This document shows, piece by piece, positions 21,877-22,301 of a stretch of 22,301 bases of DNA; within the stretch, counting starts at the first letter, position 1, and the number at the start of each line of letters is the position of its first letter. The DNA lies in NCBI GenBank assembly GCA_027294925.1, contig JAPULM010000361.1, forward strand, positions 1 through 22,301, read 5' to 3'. The position numbers were made by a program, and so were the translations under genes. Source of the DNA: a bacterium. Its GTDB lineage: Bacteria; Tectomicrobia; Entotheonellia; Entotheonellales; Entotheonellaceae. The notes under the pieces are model-generated. The model ran no database searches, was not told where the DNA came from, and saw nothing but the letters and a program-made list of their open reading frames with translations.

Positions 21877-22301
21877 ATGAACGTGGCAAAAGTCAACTTT
21901 ACAGCCAGGTGGGTCGCCGCTGTGAAGCCACCCAAGAAAGCCCAAGCGGACTATTTCGATACGAAACCTCCGAACCTTGGCTTACGAGTCTCATGTCATG
22001 GGCGCAAAAGCTGGTTCATTATGTATCGTACAGTAGGGCGGCTTCGCCGCTTAACCCTAGGTAGGTATCCGGACCTAAGTCTAGCCGATGCTCGCCAAAA
22101 AGCTTCTGCTGCAAGACACGTGGTTGCTGACGGGGGCGACCCTGTTGAGGACAAGCAACACCTAAAGCTAGCCCCAACAGTTGCTGACATAGTTGACCAG
22201 TAGACTGAACTCTATGCAAAAGTAAACAAACGTAGCTGGCAAACCGATGTTCGGATGTTTAAACGCGACGTTCTTCCGTACTTGGGTAGTCGCAAGGCTC
22301 A
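21877..22301 (+). pseudogene. Tyrosine recombinase/integrase, interrupted by an amber codon and cut by the window end
   Basis: The N-terminus after the start (NVAKVNFTARWVAAVKPPKK, then YFDTKPPNLGLRVSCHGRKS, YRTVGRLRRLTLGRYPDLSL and ADARQKASAARHVVADGGDP) is the DUF4102-type arm-binding domain of phage or island tyrosine recombinases. A TAG at 22201-22203 stops the frame. The same frame then continues TELYAKVNKRSWQTDVRMFK and RDVLPYLGSRKA to the edge, which is the expected core-binding domain. The catalytic domain lies beyond the window. AGAGGA precedes both ATG at 21877 (too close) and GTG at 21883 (eight bases, better), so translation may begin at the GTG. It marks a mobile or once-mobile element. 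Confidence 0.8.

Noticed and set aside
22201..22203. TAG read as pyrrolysine
   Set aside because: Integrases are not known pyrrolysine proteins and no pyl genes are visible. A nonsense mutation is simpler.
1..22301. CRISPR array, tRNA or rRNA genes
   Set aside because: I found no regularly spaced repeats, cloverleaf-like sequence or rRNA signature. A tRNA at the integrase was specifically looked for and not seen.

Overview
The window looks like bacterial chromosome from an uncultured, probably Gram-negative heterotroph. The signs are consensus TTGACA-type promoters, purine-rich Shine-Dalgarno sites, a Sec signal peptide, a lipoprotein-like signal and short operons. Base composition is moderately GC-rich. 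The gene mix is a korAB ferredoxin oxidoreductase, many single-gene catabolic enzymes and a UGSC selenoprotein. It recalls environmental lineages such as Tectomicrobia, Rokubacteria or deltaproteobacterial relatives, but no taxonomic marker is present and I do not assign a taxon.

Left part (1-6118, all minus strand). A three-gene catabolic operon reads leftwards: SDR oxidoreductase, D-2-hydroxyacid dehydrogenase, amidohydrolase (cut by the left edge). The dehydrogenase has an apparent in-frame internal deletion that removes its catalytic Arg/Glu/His region. Next come a tiny putative membrane protein, a 14-bp perfect hairpin and the korA-korB operon for a 2-oxoacid:ferredoxin oxidoreductase.

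Middle part (6119-14219). A small CxxC protein (+) converges with a radical SAM/SPASM enzyme (-) that carries a C-terminal PCP-reductase-like domain. A BsuBI/PstI-type restriction-modification pair follows (+, methyltransferase then endonuclease, overlapping by 28 nt). It abuts an alpha/beta hydrolase (-) so closely that the two stop codons share bases. A type II haloacid dehalogenase-like gene (-) and a secreted cyclophilin-FKBP fusion (+) follow.

Right part (14220-22301). This holds an orphan FrdA/NadB-family flavoprotein (+), a putative lipoprotein (-), a tartrate/D-malate dehydrogenase-type enzyme (-) and a small lipocalin-like protein (+). Then comes the most notable gene: a 559-residue UGSC-family selenoprotein (19516-21195) with an in-frame UGA at codon 98. 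A fitting bacterial SECIS hairpin starts just after the UGA. A conventional gene caller would split this gene in two or lose its N-terminus. Beyond it lies debris of a mobile or accessory region: an intact Phd/YefM-like antitoxin, a truncated and frameshifted PIN toxin remnant placed upstream of it, short direct repeats, and a tyrosine-recombinase gene interrupted by an in-frame amber codon and cut by the right edge.

TtuC-type dehydrogenase, dehalogenase, hydrolase, SDR and amidohydrolase suggest scavenging of small organic acids and haloacids, with 2-oxoacids able to feed korAB. That link is inference from family membership. No tRNA, rRNA, CRISPR array or intact transposase was seen.
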